NCBI RefSeq assembly: GCF_002278925.1
Contig: NZ_NCJH01000007.1
Coordinates: 336,891-400,890, forward strand
DNA from: Polaromonas sp. 39-63-25
GTDB lineage: Bacteria; Pseudomonadota; Gammaproteobacteria; Burkholderiales; Burkholderiaceae_C
DNA length: 64,000 bases
Direction: 5' to 3'
In this document: piece after piece, positions 24,327 through 34,157 of the stretch
How positions within the stretch are numbered: position 1 is the stretch's first letter
Layout: each line of letters opens with the position of its first letter
Translations under genes and position numbers: made by a program
Notes under the pieces: model-generated
Seen by the model: only the letters and a program-made list of their open reading frames with translations
The model's database searches: none
Told to the model about the DNA's origin: nothing

Positions 24327-26456
24327 CTAGCTGGCGAGTTTGGACAGATCGGCAACGCGGTTCATGGCGTCGTGCAGGCTTTTGAGCAGGCCCTGCCGGT
24401 TCAGGCGCAAGTCCATCTCCTCGGCGTTGACCATCACACCGTCGAAAAACGCATCCACCGGCGCACGCAGCGCGGCCAGCGTCTGCAGCGAGGCGGTGTA
24501 GTCGCCAGCTTCGAACTGGCTGTTGGCCTTGGGTGCCAGCTCTTGCATGGCGGCGTACAAGGCGACTTCAGCGGGCTCCTTGAGCAGCACCTCGCTGACA
24601 TGGGCATCCACGTCCTGGGCCTTCTTGAGGATGTTGCTGATGCGCTTGTTGGCAGCGGCCAGGGCCGGCGCTTCCGGCAATGCGGCGAAGGCGCGCACCG
24701 CGGCCAGGCGCTTGGCGACATCGCCAAGGCGTTGCGGGCGCAGGGCCAGCACGGCTTCGACTTCCTGCGCGCTGAAGCCCTGCTCGCGCAGGGAGCCGGC
24801 GAGGCGGTCATAGATGAAGTCGGTCAACGCGGCAGAGGCGTTGGTGATCTTGTCCCCAAAGACCGGCGTCGCGTCCTCGACCAGCTCGGCCAGCCCCAGC
24901 GGCAGATCTTTCTCGACCAGCATGCGGATCACGCCCAGGGCGTGGCGCCGCAACGCAAACGGATCCTTGTCACCGGTCGGCAGATTGCCGATGCCGAACA
25001 TGCCCACCAGGGTTTCGAGCTTGTCAGCCAGCGCCACCATCACGCCGATGGTGTTGCGCGGCAACTCGTCACCGGCAAAACGTGGCTTGTAGTGGTCCTC
25101 GATCGCATCGGCCACCTCGGCGCTCAAGCCATCGTTGAGCGCGTAATAACGTCCCATGATGCCCTGCAGCTCCGGAAACTCGCCGACCATGTCGGTCACC
25201 AGATCGGTCTTGGCCAGTTCGGCGGCGCGCTGGACGTCGGCCACATTGGCATTCAGCCGGTTGGCAATCGCTTCGGCAATCGTGCGCACGCGTTGGACGC
25301 GCTCCCCCTGCGAGCCCAGCTTGTTGTGATACACCACCTTGTCCAGCCCTGCCACGCGCGAAGCCAGCGTCTTCTTGCGGTCCTGATCGAAAAAGAACTT
25401 GGCGTCGGCCAGGCGCGGCCGCACCACGCGTTCATTGCCGCCGATCACGGCGCTCGCGTCGTCCGGGCTGATGTTGCTGACCACCAGAAACTTGTTGGTG
25501 AGCTTGCCCTTCGCGTCGACCAGCGGGAAGTACTTCTGGTTGGCCTTCATCGTGAGGATCAGGCACTCCTGCGGCACGTCGAGGAACTGGGATTCGAACG
25601 CGCACACCAGCACGTTGGGGTGTTCGACCAGCCCGGTCACCTCGCTCAGCAGGTCCTCGTCCATCAGCACCTCGTAGCCCGGGCCCAGGCGCTCGGCAGC
25701 CTGCGCGAGCTGCTGCACGATGGCAAAGCGGCGGTCGTCAAAGCTGGCGATCACCGCGCCGTCGCTCAGCAGGGTCTGAGCGTACGCGTCGGCATCCTTG
25801 ATCACCACGGGCGACACTTTGGCTTCAAAGCGGTGACCCTGCGTGGTGTTGCCCGCCTTCAGGCCCAGCGCCGTGATCGGCACCACGGTGCTGCCGTGCA
25901 GCGCCACCAGGCCATGCGCGGGACGCACGAAGTTCACGCTGCTCCAGCCGGGCAACGCGCAGTCGGTCTCCAGCTGGTAACTCATGACCTTGGGAATCGG
26001 CAGCTTCGCAATCGCTTCTTCGAGTGCTTTCTGCAGGCCGGTATCGAGCGTTGCGCCCGTCACCAGGCTGTCGTAGAACAAGGCCTCGGCCTTGCCGTCG
26101 GGTGCGCGCTTGAGGGCTGCCACCGCCGCGGCCGGGTCGGACACGTCGGCACCGAGCGCCTGCAGTTTCTTCAGCAAGGCGGGCGTGGCGTTGCCGGAAG
26201 CATCCAGCCCCACCGAGACCGGCATGAGTTTTTGCTGCACCGCCTTGTCAGCGGCCTTGCGCCAGACATGCGTGACGTGCGCAGCCAGGCGGCGCGGCGA
26301 GGCGTACGCCGTCACCACCGAGGTATCGGCGCTGGCCAGGCCCTGGGCCTTGAGCTGCTCGAACAAAACGCCGGCAAAGGCCTCACCGAGTTTTTTGAGC
26401 GCCTTGGGCGGCAGCTCTTCCACAAACAGTTCAACCAGAAGGTTTTGCGTTGTCAT
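24327..26456 (-). CDS. glyS: Glycyl-tRNA synthetase beta subunit
   Basis: 709 residues, normal length. N-terminus 'NLLVELFVEELPPKALKK' and the internal 'RPAHGLVALHGSTVVPI' are characteristic; the C-terminal part holds the HD-like and anticodon-binding domains ('PTGDKDPFALRRHALG'). With GlyQ it forms the alpha2beta2 enzyme that charges tRNA-Gly. ATG 26456 is two bases after the glyQ stop, indicating translational coupling. Confidence 0.96.
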   Translation of the reverse strand: MTTQNLLVELFVEELPPKALKKLGEAFAGVLFEQLKAQGLASADTSVVTAYASPRRLAAHVTHVWRKAADKAVQQKLMPVSVGLDASGNATPALLKKLQALGADVSDPAAAVAALKRAPDGKAEALFYDSLVTGATLDTGLQKALEEAIAKLPIPKVMSYQLETDCALPGWSSVNFVRPAHGLVALHGSTVVPITALGLKAGNTTQGHRFEAKVSPVVIKDADAYAQTLLSDGAVIASFDDRRFAIVQQLAQAAERLGPGYEVLMDEDLLSEVTGLVEHPNVLVCAFESQFLDVPQECLILTMKANQKYFPLVDAKGKLTNKFLVVSNISPDDASAVIGGNERVVRPRLADAKFFFDQDRKKTLASRVAGLDKVVYHNKLGSQGERVQRVRTIAEAIANRLNANVADVQRAAELAKTDLVTDMVGEFPELQGIMGRYYALNDGLSAEVADAIEDHYKPRFAGDELPRNTIGVMVALADKLETLVGMFGIGNLPTGDKDPFALRRHALGVIRMLVEKDLPLGLAELVEDATPVFGDKITNASAALTDFIYDRLAGSLREQGFSAQEVEAVLALRPQRLGDVAKRLAAVRAFAALPEAPALAAANKRISNILKKAQDVDAHVSEVLLKEPAEVALYAAMQELAPKANSQFEAGDYTASLQTLAALRAPVDAFFDGVMVNAEEMDLRLNRQGLLKSLHDAMNRVADLSKLAS

Positions 26457-26458
26457 TT

Positions 26459-27364
26459 TTATGCGGCCTTCTTCGTCATCTGTTCCACCCACTCGCGCGG
26501 CGCCATCGGGAAGCCCAGGCGCTCTCTGGATTCGTAATAACTCTGCGCCACGGAACGCGCCAGGTTGCGGATACGGCCGATGTAGGCAGCACGTTCGGTC
26601 ACGCTGATGGCGCCGCGCGCGTCCAGCAGGTTGAAGCTGTGCGCGGCCTTGAGCACCTGCTCGTAGGCCGGCAGCGCCAACTGCACCTCGATCAGGTGTT
26701 TGGCCTGCTTTTCATATGCGGTGAAGGCGGTGAACAGGAAGTCGGCGTCGCTGTGTTCGAAGTTGTAGGCCGACTGTTCCTTTTCGTTTTGCAGGTAGAC
26801 GTCACCGTAACTCATGCTGTCTGTCCACTGCAGGTTGTAGACGTTGTCCACCCCCTGCAGGTACATGGCCAGCCGCTCCAGGCCGTAGGTGATCTCGCCG
26901 GTGATGGGCTTGCAGTCGATGCCGCCGACCTGCTGGAAGTAGGTGAACTGCGTCACTTCCATGCCGTTGAGCCAGACCTCCCAGCCCAGGCCCCAGGCGC
27001 CCAGCGTCGGGTTCTCCCAGTCGTCTTCCACGAAGCGGATGTCGTTTTTCTTCAGGTCAAACCCCAGCGCCTCGAGCGAGCCGAGGTAAAGCTCCAGGAT
27101 GTTGCTGGGCGCGGGCTTGAGCACGACCTGGTACTGGTAGTAATGCTGCAGGCGGTTCGGATTCTCGCCGTAACGGCCGTCTTTCGGGCGGCGGCTCGGC
27201 TGCACGTAGGCGGCCTTCCAGGGCTCCGGACCCAGCGCTCTTAAAAACGTAGCAGTGTGCGACGTTCCGGCGCCCACTTCCATGTCATAGGGCTGCAACA
27301 AGGCGCAGCCCTGGGCATCCCAGTAGGACTGGAGCTTCAAGATGATTTGCTGAAAGGTCAACAT
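26459..27364 (-). CDS. glyQ: Glycyl-tRNA synthetase alpha subunit
   Basis: 301 residues. '[20 protein letters not shown]' opens the class II core, followed by '[19 protein letters not shown]', '[20 protein letters not shown]' and '[18 protein letters not shown]', the catalytic alpha chain signatures. Start ATG 27364 fits the family. It heads the glyQ-glyS-gmhB-plsC-ygjP operon. The divergent sodium symporter gene starts 119 bases away; in relatives lnt usually sits next to glyQ on the same strand. Confidence 0.96.
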   Translation of the reverse strand: MLTFQQIILKLQSYWDAQGCALLQPYDMEVGAGTSHTATFLRALGPEPWKAAYVQPSRRPKDGRYGENPNRLQHYYQYQVVLKPAPSNILELYLGSLEALGFDLKKNDIRFVEDDWENPTLGAWGLGWEVWLNGMEVTQFTYFQQVGGIDCKPITGEITYGLERLAMYLQGVDNVYNLQWTDSMSYGDVYLQNEKEQSAYNFEHSDADFLFTAFTAYEKQAKHLIEVQLALPAYEQVLKAAHSFNLLDARGAISVTERAAYIGRIRNLARSVAQSYYESRERLGFPMAPREWVEQMTKKAA

Positions 27365-27482
27365 AAATAGGGTGTGCGGCGACGCAGGGCCGGATGGGAA
27401 AGACAAAGCGGGCCTGAACCCGCGAAAACCCTTGATTTTACGGAGCTTTCACCGGGTTACCCTCAGACGCAAGGAAAGTGTC

Positions 27483-28358
27483 ATGACAACCCAACAATTG
27501 ATTTTGAGCCTGGTGCTGGCCACCATGGTGCTTTCGGTCGCGCTGGAACTCAAGGTGAGCGACTTCAGGCGCGTCGCGCAAACGCCCAAAGCGGTGGTCT
27601 GCGGGCTGATCCCGCAGTTCATCCTGCTGCCCGTGGGCACCTGGCTGGCTACCCTGGCGCTGGACCTGCCGCCCAACGTCGAGGCCGCGATGATCCTGGT
27701 GGCGGCCTGTCCCGGCGGCAGCCTGAGCAACGTGGTCACCCACCTGGGCCGCGGCAACACGGCGCTGTCGGTCAGCGTGTCGGCCGTGGCCAGCATCATT
27801 GCGCTGGTTGCCACACCGTTCAACTTCAGCTGGATGGTGGCGGCCAACCCGGCCACGGCCGGCTGGCTCAAGACACTGGACATCGACCCCTCGGGCATCT
27901 GGATCAGCCTCTTTCTGCTGCTGGCCCTGCCCATGGCGCTGGGCCTGCTGTTCTCGCACCAGTTGCCGGCGCTGACGGCGCGCATCCGCAAACCACTGGG
28001 CAACTTTTCGCTGCTGGCACTGCTGGCTTTCATCGTGCTGGGGCTGATCAAGGAGCGCCAGCTGCTGACGCTGGGCCTGCTGCCCATGCTGGGCATCGTG
28101 ATCGCGCACAATGCCAGCGGCCTGTTTTTCGGCTGGGTCACCAGCAAGGCCATGGGCGTGAGCGAACGCGACCGCCGCGCCGTGATGATCGAGGGCGGCA
28201 TGCAGAACTCGGGCCTGGCCCTGGGCATCATTGCCGTGCAGTTCAACTCGGACCTCGGCATGGTCATCATCGCCAGCCTGTGGGGCATGTGGCACATCGT
28301 CAGCGGCCTGTCGCTGGCTTACTTCTGGAGAAAAAAAGATGCTCGACTTGCTTTTTAA
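27483..28358 (+). CDS. BASS-family sodium-dependent transporter
   Basis: 291 residues with about nine to ten hydrophobic segments. Family motifs include 'ACPGGSLSNVVTHLGRGN' and 'EGGMQNSGLALGI', the two crossover regions that form the substrate and sodium sites of bile acid:sodium symporters. Bacterial members carry organic anions such as pantoate, pyruvate or bile acids; the substrate is unknown. ATG 27483 is preceded by AAGGAAAG. Its 3' end overlaps the amidohydrolase gene by 20 bases, so the two form an operon. Confidence 0.9.
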   Translation: MTTQQLILSLVLATMVLSVALELKVSDFRRVAQTPKAVVCGLIPQFILLPVGTWLATLALDLPPNVEAAMILVAACPGGSLSNVVTHLGRGNTALSVSVSAVASIIALVATPFNFSWMVAANPATAGWLKTLDIDPSGIWISLFLLLALPMALGLLFSHQLPALTARIRKPLGNFSLLALLAFIVLGLIKERQLLTLGLLPMLGIVIAHNASGLFFGWVTSKAMGVSERDRRAVMIEGGMQNSGLALGIIAVQFNSDLGMVIIASLWGMWHIVSGLSLAYFWRKKDARLAF

Positions 28359-30099
28359 AGGCGGCACCGTGGTCGACGGCAGCGGCGCCGCGCCGTTTGT
28401 GGCCGACGTCGGCGTGCAGGACGGCCGTATCGTGGAGATCGGCCGCATCACGGCGGCCGCGCGCGACACCGTGGACGCCAGCGGCGCCTGGGTCATGCCC
28501 GGTTTTGTGGACATCCACACCCACTACGACGGACAGGCCACCTGGGACGAGACCTTCAGCCCCAGCATCCACCACGGCGTGACGACCGTGGTCATGGGCA
28601 ACTGCGGCGTCGGCTTCGCGCCGCTGCGGCCCGGCAGCGAGGACCGCCTGATCAAGCTGATGGAGGGCGTGGAAGACATCCCCGGCGTGGCCCTGACCGA
28701 AGGCGTGAAATTTTCATGGGAGAGTTTTGGCGACTACATGAACGCGCTCGATGCCATGCCACACAGCCTGGACTTCATGACCATGGTGCCGCACGACCCG
28801 CTGCGCATGCTGGTGATGGGCGAACGCGCCGAGGCGCGCGAAGCCGCCAGCGCGCAGGACATTGGCGCCATGCGCGAGCACCTGCGCACGGCACTGGCGG
28901 CCGGGGCGGTGGGCTTTTCCACCGGCCGTTCGGACAACCACCGCACGGCCGAGGGGCATGACACGCCGGCCTCGATCGCCAGCGCGGCCGAGCTGACCGG
29001 CATTGCCCGCGCCTTTGACGGCCTGAGCCACGGCGTGGTGCAGGTGGTCAGCGATTTCGACCTGATGCAGGGGCCGCAGAACTTCGATGCCGAGTTCGAC
29101 CTGGTCGAGCAGCTGGCGGCGGCCAGCGGGCGGCCGCTGTCCATGAGCTGGCTGCAGCGCGACCCGGGCGGCGAGCAGTACCTGGCCATGCAGGCCCGCG
29201 TGGAAGCGGCCGTGGCGCGCGGCCTGCCGCTGTACCTGCAGACCGCGGCGCGCGGCATCGGCGTCATCAACGGGCTGGACGCGAGTTTTCACCCTTTCAT
29301 GGGCTTTCCGGGGTACAAGGAAATTGCTACGCTTTCTGTAGCGGACCGCGCAGCAGCGATGCGGGCACCAGACAGAAAAGCCCGCATACTGGGCGAGAAG
29401 TCGGAGCGCCTGGCGGGCGACGGCACGCCGATTCCGCCGCTGGTGGACATGCTGCTCGCGCGTATTGAAATGATCGCCGGACGCATGTTCCCGCTGGACG
29501 CCACGCTCAACTATGAACCCAACGTGATGCAGAGCTTTCTGGTCCGCGCCAAACAGCGGGGCATCACCGCGCTGGAGGCGCTGTACGACTACTTCAGCGA
29601 AGGCGACGGCGGCAACCTGGTGTACTTTCCGATCTTCAACTACAACCAGGGTTCACTCGACACCGTGCGCCAGATGCTGGGCCACCCGCGCGCGCTGTTC
29701 GGCCTGGGCGACGCCGGCGCACATGTGGGCACCGTCTGCGACGCGAGTTTTTCCACTTTCATGCTCACGCACTGGGTGCAGGGCCGCGCGCAGGACCGCC
29801 TGCCGCTGGAACAGGCGGTGGAAATGATGAGCTCGCGCAATGCGCGTTACCTGGGGCTGAGCGACCGCGGGCGGCTGGCGGTCGGCCTGCGTGCCGACAT
29901 CAACGTCATCGACCCCGCGCGATTAAGCGTCGGCCTGCCGCAGCTGGTACGCGACCTGCCCGCCGGCGGCAAGCGTTTTCTGCAAAAGGCGCAGGGTTAC
30001 ATCGGCACCTGGGTCGCGGGCCAGTGTGTGGCCCGCGAAGGTGAGGTCACGGCCGCACGGCCGGGCCGGCTCGTGCGTTCAGGCCAGCAAGCGGCCTGA
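28339..30099 (+). CDS. N-acyl-D-amino-acid deacylase-type amidohydrolase
   Basis: 586 residues. The metal site begins with '[16 protein letters not shown]' (HxH), and the D-aminoacylase signature '[16 protein letters not shown]' follows; '[16 protein letters not shown]' contains the conserved catalytic Asp region. It is a TIM-barrel metal-dependent hydrolase that removes acyl groups from N-acyl-D-amino acids or related amides. Coupled to the upstream transporter, it may process what the symporter imports. ATG 28339 follows GGAG. Its last 21 bases overlap the end of convergent lnt. Confidence 0.9.
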   Translation: MLDLLFKGGTVVDGSGAAPFVADVGVQDGRIVEIGRITAAARDTVDASGAWVMPGFVDIHTHYDGQATWDETFSPSIHHGVTTVVMGNCGVGFAPLRPGSEDRLIKLMEGVEDIPGVALTEGVKFSWESFGDYMNALDAMPHSLDFMTMVPHDPLRMLVMGERAEAREAASAQDIGAMREHLRTALAAGAVGFSTGRSDNHRTAEGHDTPASIASAAELTGIARAFDGLSHGVVQVVSDFDLMQGPQNFDAEFDLVEQLAAASGRPLSMSWLQRDPGGEQYLAMQARVEAAVARGLPLYLQTAARGIGVINGLDASFHPFMGFPGYKEIATLSVADRAAAMRAPDRKARILGEKSERLAGDGTPIPPLVDMLLARIEMIAGRMFPLDATLNYEPNVMQSFLVRAKQRGITALEALYDYFSEGDGGNLVYFPIFNYNQGSLDTVRQMLGHPRALFGLGDAGAHVGTVCDASFSTFMLTHWVQGRAQDRLPLEQAVEMMSSRNARYLGLSDRGRLAVGLRADINVIDPARLSVGLPQLVRDLPAGGKRFLQKAQGYIGTWVAGQCVAREGEVTAARPGRLVRSGQQAA

Positions 30100-31707
30100 A
30101 CGCAAGCGAAAAGCCAGCGCCAGTCCCGCGACACCCAGGCCCAGCGCCCACCATGGCCACAGGCCGTAACGCGACACCCACCAGGCGTAAGGCGTGATGC
30201 CGTTGCGGCCTTCCACCTCGCCCACCAGTGCGCCGCGCGTGTGGCGCGGCAGTTCGTGGGTGACCTTGCCGCGGTGGTCGATGATGACCGTGGCGCCGGT
30301 GTTGGTGGCGCGCAGCATGGGCCGCTCGAACTCCAGCGCCCGCATGCGCGAGATGGCCAGGTGCTGGTCGATGGCAATCGTGTTGCCGAACCAGCCTATG
30401 TTGCTGAGGTTGACGAGCACCGTGGGTGCCGTGGCAACGTTGGTGAAACTGGCGCCCAGCTCTTCTCCAAACAGGTCTTCGTAGCAGATGTTGGGCGCCA
30501 GCCGCTGGCCCTGCCAGTCAAACGAAGGCTGGCCCAGCGGACCGCGCTTGAAGTCGCCGAGCGGGATGTTCATGAGGTTGATGAACCAGCGAAAACCCGG
30601 TGGGACGAACTCGCCAAACGGGACCAGGTGGTGCTTGTCGAAACGGAAAGCCTGGGCCTGGCCGGGCTTGAGCCCCACCGCCGAATTGGCGTAACCCGCG
30701 CTGTAGCTGCCCAGCGGAATGCCGATCAGCGCCGCCTGCTGCCCCGAGGCAAAACGCGCCTGCACGGCGCTCCAGTAACCTTCGGGCAGTTGCTGCGGCA
30801 GCAGCGGAAGGGAAGTTTCCGGCGCCACCACCAACGCGGTTTTGGCGCCCTGCAGTTGCTCGCCGTACCAGCGCAGCGCCGTCGGCAGGCCGGTCCCGGG
30901 CTGGAATTTTTCGTCCTGGGCAATGTTGCCCTGCAGCAGCGTCACCTGCAGGCTGCCGGCCGGGGTGGAGGTCTGCTTTCCCGCCGCCAGCGCCCCTGCC
31001 ACGATCAGCGCCGCCAGTACCGGGAACATGACCAGCTGGCGCCGTGACCGGCCCAGGCCGGCCAGGCTGGCGGCCAAAAAAGCCGCCAGGAAGGTGATGC
31101 CGTGCACCCCGATCCACCGCGCATATCCGTCCATCCAGCCGTCCAGGTGCGCGTAGCCGGCCGCGCCCCACGGAAAGCCGGTGAAAAACTCCACCCGGGC
31201 CAGCTCGGCCAGCAGCCAGAGTGCCGCAAAAACAATCGCCCGGCGTGTTCGTCCGGCAGGGGCCAGGGTGACATAGGCCGCGCAGGCCACCGCGTAATAG
31301 GTGGCCAGAAAAGTCGCCAGACCCACCACTGCCAGCACCGTCAGCGGCGCGGCCAGCCCGCCGTACACATGCAGCGAGATGAACAGCCACCAGAAGATAC
31401 CGCATAGCCAGGCGCTGCCAAACAGCCAGCCCAGCAGCAGCCCCTGCTTGAAGCGGGTGCAGCGGTCCAGCGACCGGGCAAGCGCAGCCAGGGCCAGCAG
31501 TTGCAGCCACCAGACCGGCTGGCCCTGCGCCAACCCGGAGGAAAAAGGCCACGCAACGCTCAAGGCATGGGCGCATCCAGCTATTAAAACAATAGCAACA
31601 TCAAGAAAGGAAAGCCCCTTGCGCGGCTCCGGGTGCCCGATATGCTCCAGCAGGGCCGGCAACGTGGGCAGCGCCGACATCATGCTGTGGATCGAATTCC
31701 GTGCCAT
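30079..31707 (-). CDS. lnt: Apolipoprotein N-acyltransferase
   Basis: 542 residues. Six or so N-terminal membrane helices precede a nitrilase-type periplasmic domain with the Glu in 'VVAPETSLPLLP', Lys in 'FDKHHLVPFGEFVP' and Cys in 'NICYEDLFGEE', the complete Lnt triad. It adds the third acyl chain to lipoproteins at the inner membrane. It follows corC by 24 bases, the usual pair. The 3' end overlaps the inserted amidohydrolase gene by 21 bases. Confidence 0.95.
   Translation of the reverse strand: MARNSIHSMMSALPTLPALLEHIGHPEPRKGLSFLDVAIVLIAGCAHALSVAWPFSSGLAQGQPVWWLQLLALAALARSLDRCTRFKQGLLLGWLFGSAWLCGIFWWLFISLHVYGGLAAPLTVLAVVGLATFLATYYAVACAAYVTLAPAGRTRRAIVFAALWLLAELARVEFFTGFPWGAAGYAHLDGWMDGYARWIGVHGITFLAAFLAASLAGLGRSRRQLVMFPVLAALIVAGALAAGKQTSTPAGSLQVTLLQGNIAQDEKFQPGTGLPTALRWYGEQLQGAKTALVVAPETSLPLLPQQLPEGYWSAVQARFASGQQAALIGIPLGSYSAGYANSAVGLKPGQAQAFRFDKHHLVPFGEFVPPGFRWFINLMNIPLGDFKRGPLGQPSFDWQGQRLAPNICYEDLFGEELGASFTNVATAPTVLVNLSNIGWFGNTIAIDQHLAISRMRALEFERPMLRATNTGATVIIDHRGKVTHELPRHTRGALVGEVEGRNGITPYAWWVSRYGLWPWWALGLGVAGLALAFRLRSGRLLA
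31566..31605 (-). repeat. ATAGCTG-type repeat fragment inside lnt
   Basis: On the minus strand: 'ttgctattgttttaatagct' then GGATGCGCCC. It matches the first half of the dispersed repeat and encodes residues in the N-terminal membrane region of Lnt (VAIVLIAGCAHA). The frame is intact. Confidence 0.45.
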
Positions 31708-31731
31708 CCGCTGCTTTTTGTCCGCTGCGCC

Positions 31732-32586
31732 TCAGGTGCCCGTGGCGACGGGAGACACCTTGAACCAGCGCACGGCGCCCCCTTTGGTGTGCAGCACGGT
31801 GAACTGCAGGCCGGCCAGCGCGTAGAGTTCGCCGCGTTTGGGCACATGGCCCATCTCGTGGGCGACCAGGCCGCCTATGGTTTCGAAGTCGGTTTCGGGC
31901 AGCAGCACGCCGAAGGCCTCGTTGACCCGCTCGATCGAGGTGTCCCCGCTGACGCGGTAGCTGTGGTCGGTCAGGCCGAAGATGTCGCCCTCGTCCTCGG
32001 CGATGTCGAACTCGTCCTCGATCTCGCCGACGATCTGCTCGAGTACGTCTTCAATCGTGATGAGGCCAGCGACACGGCCGAACTCGTCGATGACGATGGC
32101 CAGGTGGTTGCGGTTGCCGCGGAATTCGCGCAGCAGGTCGTTCAGGCCCTTGCTCTCGGGCACAAATACCGCCGGGCGCAGCAGCGCGCGGATGTTGAGC
32201 TCGGGCGCACGCTGCAGCTTGAGCAGATCCTTGGCCATCAGGATGCCAATGATGTTTTCTTTTTCGTCTTCGTAAACGGGAAAACGCGAGTGCGCGGTGT
32301 CGATCACCAGGTGCAGCAACTCGTCGAAGGGGGCGTCGATGTTGATGACGTCCATGCGGGGCGTTGCCACCATCACGTCGCCGGCCGTCATGTCGGCCAT
32401 GCGGATCACGCCTTCGAGCATCTCCCGGCTTTGCGCGCCGATGACATCGTTGTCCTGCGCCTCGACCAGGGTTTCAATCAGCTCGTCTTTGGAATCGGGC
32501 CCGGGGTGAAGCATTTCCGCCAGCTTCTGGAGGAAGCCGCGCTTGTCTTCGGACTTGGGCGGTCTACTGGGGGGGAAGTCGGACAC
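31732..32586 (-). CDS. corC: CorC/HlyC-type CBS-domain protein
   Basis: About 284 residues: two CBS domains (about 70-190, 'GDVMVATPRMDVINID' and 'NHLAIVIDEFGRVAGLITIEDVLE' region) and a C-terminal CorC_HlyC transporter-associated domain ('FGVLLPETDFETIGGLV'). The family is linked to magnesium/cobalt efflux and is typically encoded next to lnt. I prefer the GTG at 32586, which gives the family's usual N-terminus; a TTG at 32616 is the alternative. Confidence 0.88.
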   Translation of the reverse strand: MSDFPPSRPPKSEDKRGFLQKLAEMLHPGPDSKDELIETLVEAQDNDVIGAQSREMLEGVIRMADMTAGDVMVATPRMDVINIDAPFDELLHLVIDTAHSRFPVYEDEKENIIGILMAKDLLKLQRAPELNIRALLRPAVFVPESKGLNDLLREFRGNRNHLAIVIDEFGRVAGLITIEDVLEQIVGEIEDEFDIAEDEGDIFGLTDHSYRVSGDTSIERVNEAFGVLLPETDFETIGGLVAHEMGHVPKRGELYALAGLQFTVLHTKGGAVRWFKVSPVATGT

Positions 32587-32659
32587 GGAGGTGTGCGGTA
32601 GTTGGCAAGTTGCCAAGGATAACGTACTTCGATCAGGCGCAGCAGCCGCTCGGGGGCAT

Positions 32660-32688
32660 CTTTCGACAGGCTCAGGACGATGGGATAA
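32660..32688 (+). repeat. TTCGACAGGCTCAGG repeat, copy 2
   Basis: 'tttcgacaggctcagga' followed by CGATGGG; it matches copy 1 at 3272. It lies in the 232-base gap between corC and the sulfatase gene. Confidence 0.55.
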
Positions 32689-32717
32689 GAAGTGAGCGAC
32701 GGTTCGGGCTCTTAAGT

Positions 32718-32809
32718 CAAGCAGGGGCCGCGGGGCCGGCTTTGCCGGCCCGCAGGCGCAGCGGCCCCCTCGGGGGCAGGGAGCGACACGAAGTGCGCGA
32801 CCGTGGGGG
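32718..32809. repeat. GGCCCCCTCGGGGGC repeat, copy 2
   Basis: Almost the same as copy 1 at 4411 over its whole length, including 'aagcaggggccgcggg', the inner GCCGGCTTTGCCGGC hairpin and the right end 'cgaccgtgggggt'. The right edge is 9 bases from the sulfatase stop codon. Confidence 0.7.
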
Positions 32810-32818
32810 TCGGCATAT

Positions 32819-34153
32819 CTAGCGCTGCGGCATGTCCTTGACCGAATAACCCAGGCTTACCGTGGCATCTGCCGGAATGGGCGGCATGTCGTCGTTCCAG
32901 CGGTCCCATGCCTCGCGCATCGCCGCCAGGCGCCCGACTTCGCGGCCGGCCAGGTTGGCTCGCTCACGTTCGTCGGCGGGGATGTTGAAGAGGTAGTCGT
33001 TGCCGTCCACCCGCAGGTACTTCCAGTCGCCGTCGCGCAGCGCCCGCTGGCCCCGGTGGTTCATGCGCCAGTAAAGCGGCCGGTGAAAGCGCCGGCCGGG
33101 CTGCTGCAGCACCGGCAGCAGCGAAACGCCGTCCAGCGGGTAATCGGGATCGGCCGCCACGCCGGCGGCGGCCAGCAAGGTGGCGGACCAGTCCATGCTC
33201 ATGCAGTGCTGCTCGCTGACCTGGCCGGGGGCAATCTGCGCCGGCCAGTGGGCGATCCACGGCACGCGAATGCCACCCTCCGTGAGGTCCATCTTGCCAC
33301 CCACCAGCGGCCAGCTGTCGGAGAAACGTTCGCCGCCGTTGTCACTCGTGAACACCACCAGCGTGTTGTCGGCCAGGCCGTGCCGGCGCAGGGCGTCCAT
33401 CACCTGACCGATGCCTTCATCCATGTGGTGGATCATGCGGCGGTAGCTGTGAATGTTGCCGCCGTGCAGGTGAAACAGGTTGTCCCTGATGTCCTGCGCC
33501 AGCGCCTCGTCGTCACGGGTCTCCCAGGGCCAGTGCGGTGCGGTGTAATGCATGCTCAGAAAAAAGGGCGTGCCGGCTTTGGCAGCGCCGGCCATACGCT
33601 CGACATAGTCCACCGAGCGCTGCGAGATCAGGTCGGTCAGGTAGCCGTCTTCCTTTTTCTCCTCTTCGCCGAACCACAGGTCGTGGCTGCCGTTCGAACT
33701 GCAATGCGTGAAGTAGTCCACCCCGCCGGACATCGGGCCAAAGAACTCTTCATAACCCGAACGCAAGGGGCCGAAAGACGGCGGATAGCCAAGATGCCAC
33801 TTGCCAATCAGCGCTGTGCGGTAGCCACTTGCCTTGAGCAGCGAGGGCAAGGTGGGGTGTTCGGGCGGCAGGCCCAGCGTGGTGCTGCCGCGGCTTTTGT
33901 TGTTGATCGGCTCTTCGGCGGCGCCACGCAGGCGGTACTGGTAACGCGCGGTCATCAGGGCAAAGCGGGTGGGCGAACACACCGGGGAGTTGGAATACCC
34001 CTGGGTGAACTTCATGCCCCCCGCGGCCAGGCTGTCGAGCACGGGCGAGACGGGCGCCCGGCCCCCGTAGCAGCCGAGGTCGGCATAACCGAGGTCGTCC
34101 GCGACGATGAAGACGATGTTGGGGCGTGGCGAGGCGGTCAAAGCTGTGTTCAC
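32819..34153 (-). CDS. Arylsulfatase-type sulfatase
   Basis: 444 residues. The N-terminal metal site is 'VFIVADDLGYADLGCYGG'. The sulfatase signature is 'SPVCSPTRFALMTARY', whose Cys would be converted to formylglycine, and 'ALIGKWHLG' follows. 'FTSDNGGERF' holds further metal ligands. No signal peptide is evident, so it may be cytoplasmic. It starts 4 bases after the Bug-type gene in an operon under a MarR regulator. A role in releasing sulfate from an organic sulfate ester is inferred. Confidence 0.9.
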   Translation of the reverse strand: MNTALTASPRPNIVFIVADDLGYADLGCYGGRAPVSPVLDSLAAGGMKFTQGYSNSPVCSPTRFALMTARYQYRLRGAAEEPINNKSRGSTTLGLPPEHPTLPSLLKASGYRTALIGKWHLGYPPSFGPLRSGYEEFFGPMSGGVDYFTHCSSNGSHDLWFGEEEKKEDGYLTDLISQRSVDYVERMAGAAKAGTPFFLSMHYTAPHWPWETRDDEALAQDIRDNLFHLHGGNIHSYRRMIHHMDEGIGQVMDALRRHGLADNTLVVFTSDNGGERFSDSWPLVGGKMDLTEGGIRVPWIAHWPAQIAPGQVSEQHCMSMDWSATLLAAAGVAADPDYPLDGVSLLPVLQQPGRRFHRPLYWRMNHRGQRALRDGDWKYLRVDGNDYLFNIPADERERANLAGREVGRLAAMREAWDRWNDDMPPIPADATVSLGYSVKDMPQR

Positions 34154-34157
34154 CCGC

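Noticed and set aside
24069-26537. An 822-codon open frame on the plus strand
   Set aside because: It is the complement of glyS; the protein has no recognisable fold and the minus-strand frame is a clear GlyS.
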